From UBA668 sp041918155 (lineage in GTDB: Bacteria; Actinomycetota; Acidimicrobiia; Acidimicrobiales; Ilumatobacteraceae): a stretch of DNA of 64,000 nt. The number at the start of each line of letters is the position of its first letter. Positions within the stretch are counted from its first letter, which is position 1. The stretch spans positions 1 to 64,000 of the forward strand of contig JAYRWH010000058.1 in NCBI GenBank assembly GCA_041918155.1, read 5' to 3'. Shown here one piece after another: positions 61,928 to 64,000 of this stretch. The position numbers and the translations under genes are program-made. The notes under the pieces are model-generated. The model made no database searches, was not told the DNA's origin, and saw only the letters and a list, made by a program, of their open reading frames with translations.

Positions 61928-62935
61928 TCAGCGGCCGGCGCTGAAGCGATCTGACGCCGTGACGGCGTTGAGCAAGGGCTCGCCGCTGCGATAGCGGCGG
62001 ATGTTCTCCACGATCACGGCGATCGAACGTTGGGTTCTGTCGGGCAGCTTCGGCGTCATGTGAGGTGTGAGGATGACGTTCGGCATGTCCCACAGGGGCG
62101 ACGTCGGCGGCAGCGGTTCGGGTTCTGTGCAGTCGAGGCCTGCGCCGCCGATCGCCCCGTCCTTCAGCGCCGTCTCCAGCGCCTCGTGGTCGATCAGGCC
62201 TCCACGGGCCATGTTGATGATGAATGCATCAGTCTTCATCGTGCGGAACTGCTCGGTGCCGATCATGTGGTGCGTAGCGTCATTGAGGCCTGCGGCCAGA
62301 ACCACGACATCCGACTGCCTCAGCAAGGTGTCGAGCGGGTCGCCGGCGTCTGCCGAGAGCATTGTGTCGACGAGTTCATGGTGTGTGTTTGCCTCCCGCC
62401 GATACGCAATGACGGGCATGCCGAACGCCTTCGCCAACACGGCCACTGCCTGGCCGGTGTGGCCGAATCCGACGATGCCCATGGTCTTGCCGTGCAGCGC
62501 TTGTCGGTGTTCGTAACCGGCGATCCCGCCCCACTGTCGCAGGTTCTGCTTCTCGAACAGGCCGCGCGCATCGAAGGTGAGCGCGAGGGCGAAGTAGAAC
62601 GCATGCTGGGCAAGGGCCTCGGCGGAACGCCCGGCCGAACCGGTAATGAGCAAACCCTTGGCAAACGCCTCTGGCCTCGCCGAGCGTTCAAGCCCGGCGT
62701 GATCGCAGTGCACCCACTTCAGGTGCGGAGCGTCGAGGAATCGCTGATCGAGATCGAACGGCAGGACGGCAACATCCACCCGCTGCAGGGCGTTGGCGAT
62801 GCCGTCCACGTCGCCGGCATTGAGTTGGATGAACTCGGCGGGGGCGAACGCCTGACGTAGCTGCTCAACCTCGTGGGGCTCGAAGTAGAGGGTGGACAGA
62901 ACCGCTTGGATGTTGCGCAGAGGCGGATGTGTCAT
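61928..62935 (-). CDS. D-isomer-specific 2-hydroxyacid dehydrogenase family protein
   Basis: The 335-residue protein has the NAD fold GIVGFGHTGQAVAVLAKAF, followed by INMARGGLIDHEALETAL with the active-site region and LTPHMTP carrying the catalytic His. It reduces a 2-keto acid or oxidises a 2-hydroxyacid. Substrate not known. Its start (ATG 62935) overlaps the stop of the upstream TetR gene by four bases, so both are expressed together. Confidence 0.9.
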   Translation of the reverse strand: MTHPPLRNIQAVLSTLYFEPHEVEQLRQAFAPAEFIQLNAGDVDGIANALQRVDVAVLPFDLDQRFLDAPHLKWVHCDHAGLERSARPEAFAKGLLITGSAGRSAEALAQHAFYFALALTFDARGLFEKQNLRQWGGIAGYEHRQALHGKTMGIVGFGHTGQAVAVLAKAFGMPVIAYRREANTHHELVDTMLSADAGDPLDTLLRQSDVVVLAAGLNDATHHMIGTEQFRTMKTDAFIINMARGGLIDHEALETALKDGAIGGAGLDCTEPEPLPPTSPLWDMPNVILTPHMTPKLPDRTQRSIAVIVENIRRYRSGEPLLNAVTASDRFSAGR

Positions 62936-63585
62936 CGGTGGGTCTCCTGGCTGGCTATTCCGCGCAGAAACAGATCGACTGCATGTGTCAGGTAGCGGTC
63001 GCGAGATCTGCCGGAGCGTCGTAGCCCAAACGATGCGAGTCGCGCTGGGTGGGAGGCGACGGTCGTCAGAAACTGCTCGGCAGCCAGCTCGACGTCGTCA
63101 ATCTTCACCGCACCTGCTGCCTCGTGGCGACGTAGCAGCTCGACAAGTAGCTGCATGTGGGGCAGACGTATGAGGTGGTGCTCTTTGGGCACCAGCGTGG
63201 GGAAGCGCGGTGCTTCTCTCATCAGCAAGAGACTGAGCCGGCTGGTGCGCTCGTCGACTGCTCGGGCGTACGCCGAGTCCGCAATCTGTTTCAGGGCGGC
63301 TCGCAGATCCTCTGCGTCGAACACGATCTCGTGCTCGTCGGGAAGGCTGCGCAGCGCTTCGCGTACGACGTCGGAGAACATCACCTGCTTGTTGGGATAG
63401 CGGGCGTAGAGCGTGCGTCGGGTGATGCCGGCAGATCGTGCGACGGCATCCATGGTGGTGGCGTCATAGCCACGATCCAGGAACATCTCGATTGCAGCAT
63501 CGTGGAGAGCGGACTCGAGCGCGACGGCTTCCACGAGTGTGGGCCGGCGGCGCGGGCGTGAAGGGGGTGAGTCTTCGGTGGTCAT
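62932..63585 (-). CDS. TetR-family regulator
   Basis: The 217-residue protein has a TetR helix-turn-helix (AIEMFLDRGYDATTMDAVAR, then AGITRRTLYARYPNKQVMF) and an all-helical C-terminal domain with a conserved RFLR-like end. It is first in a two-gene operon with the hydroxyacid dehydrogenase and divergent from a glycosidase-like gene. ATG 63585 was used. Confidence 0.9.
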   Translation of the reverse strand: MTTEDSPPSRPRRRPTLVEAVALESALHDAAIEMFLDRGYDATTMDAVARSAGITRRTLYARYPNKQVMFSDVVREALRSLPDEHEIVFDAEDLRAALKQIADSAYARAVDERTSRLSLLLMREAPRFPTLVPKEHHLIRLPHMQLLVELLRRHEAAGAVKIDDVELAAEQFLTTVASHPARLASFGLRRSGRSRDRYLTHAVDLFLRGIASQETHR

Positions 63586-63603
63586 GTGCAGTTGGCTGAA
63601 ATA

Positions 63604-63617
63604 TACATAGGTGTGTA
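63604..63617. promoter_or_regulatory. Possible TetR operator
   Basis: TACATAGGTGTGTA has TACA and TGTA arms around a 6-base spacer in an AT-rich patch between the divergent TetR gene (63585) and the gene at 63629. Position suits autoregulation, but the symmetry is short. Confidence 0.3.
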
Positions 63618-63628
63618 CTATTCGGAAA

Positions 63629-64000
63629 GTGACAGGTCAAGATCTCTCGCCGCCCATCGGTCATGAATCGTCGAACGGCGCCTGGTGGCAGGGCCCATTC
63701 TCCGTCGTGCAGACGAACCTCCAAGAGATCGATGCCTCACTCGACGTCACTGCCGCTCTTGACTTCATCACCGGCTACGGTGCGAGCACCTGGCTGTTGA
63801 ACTGTGCCGGGATCGTGTCGTTCTATCCCACAGAGCTTCCATTCCAGACGAGAAGCCCGTACCTGCATCTGCGCGAGTCGGGAGATCTGGTCGGCGACGC
63901 CGTTGCGGCCGCGCACGAGCGTGGCATCCGCGTCATCGCCCGGCTCGACTTGTCGAAAGTCGCCGGGCCGATCGCTGATGCAAACCCCGAGTGGCTGTAC
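63629..64000 (+). CDS. GHL6-like glycosidase-fold protein (partial, N-terminus)
   Basis: From GTG 63629 the frame is open to the window end, giving 124 residues. WLLNCAGIVSFYPTELPFQ and AAAHERGIRVIARLDLSKV with NPEWLY resemble the start of the hypothetical glycosyl hydrolase 6 (GHL6) TIM barrel, often joined to a beta-galactosidase-type trimerisation domain. The rest lies outside the window. No signal peptide is seen at this start. It is divergent from the TetR gene. Confidence 0.65.
   Translation, partial: MTGQDLSPPIGHESSNGAWWQGPFSVVQTNLQEIDASLDVTAALDFITGYGASTWLLNCAGIVSFYPTELPFQTRSPYLHLRESGDLVGDAVAAAHERGIRVIARLDLSKVAGPIADANPEWLY

Noticed and set aside
1..64000. CRISPR arrays, insertion sequences, integrases or prophage genes
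   Set aside because: No regularly spaced repeats, transposase or integrase motifs were seen on reading both strands.

Overview
The window is high-GC DNA with dense genes, many GTG starts and frequent 4-base ATGA/GTGA gene overlaps. A SAM-clan riboswitch precedes metX, and there is a DUF222 (13E12-type) remnant, a DUF4230 protein and HAAT-type (branched-chain amino-acid family) transporter genes. Together these suggest an actinobacterium, most plausibly of the Acidimicrobiia/Ilumatobacter type. This placement rests on gene content and style only; no marker gene in the window proves it.

Positions 1-20800 hold housekeeping and general genes: an aldehyde dehydrogenase, a SURF1 protein, a phosphotransferase, a saccharopine-dehydrogenase-like enzyme, a SET protein, riboswitch-controlled metX, a tRNA-Gly(GCC), a GGDEF/EAL signalling protein and several lipoproteins or surface proteins. 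Two paralogous low-affinity iron permease-family genes flank a DUF4230 protein, a flavoprotein and a lipoprotein.

Positions 20800-47450 form a sugar and uronate catabolic island. A GH2 enzyme is divergent from a gluconokinase-LarA fusion. A uidA-uxaC-uxuB operon follows (glucuronide to glucuronate to fructuronate to mannonate). Next comes a + strand run of GH43, a xylose-isomerase-like TIM barrel protein, a split transketolase, an FGGY kinase, a SorC regulator and an apiosidase-like protein, which together resemble the transketolase branch of D-apiose catabolism. Then come a LacI regulator, araBDA, and an oxidoreductase/GH3/hydrolase operon. No mannonate dehydratase is present. Because mannonate and gluconate are C2 epimers, the LarA domain (a family of Ni-dependent 2-hydroxyacid racemases/epimerases) fused to gluconokinase could carry mannonate directly to 6-phosphogluconate. 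This is the most interesting inference in the window.

Positions 47450-55050 hold a TetR regulator, a large serine hydrolase with a PKD-like domain, and a divergent TauD-GH3-TauD-TauD group, with two TetR-type operators between the divergent units. Positions 55100-61910 encode a complete HAAT-family ABC importer in fused form: an MFS permease joined to a LivF-type ATPase, one LivH-LivM-LivG polypeptide, and a substrate-binding lipoprotein. The right end has a 2-hydroxyacid dehydrogenase, a TetR regulator and the start of a glycosidase-like protein.

A LacI-family operator of the form TGTTAACGCTAACA (either orientation) lies in front of GH2/gntK-larA, uidA/GH43 and the fused transporter, with two relaxed copies before the binding-protein gene. 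This ties the importer to the uronate and sugar genes as one probable regulon. None of the glycosidases shows a signal peptide, so small glycosides are probably imported and cut inside the cell.
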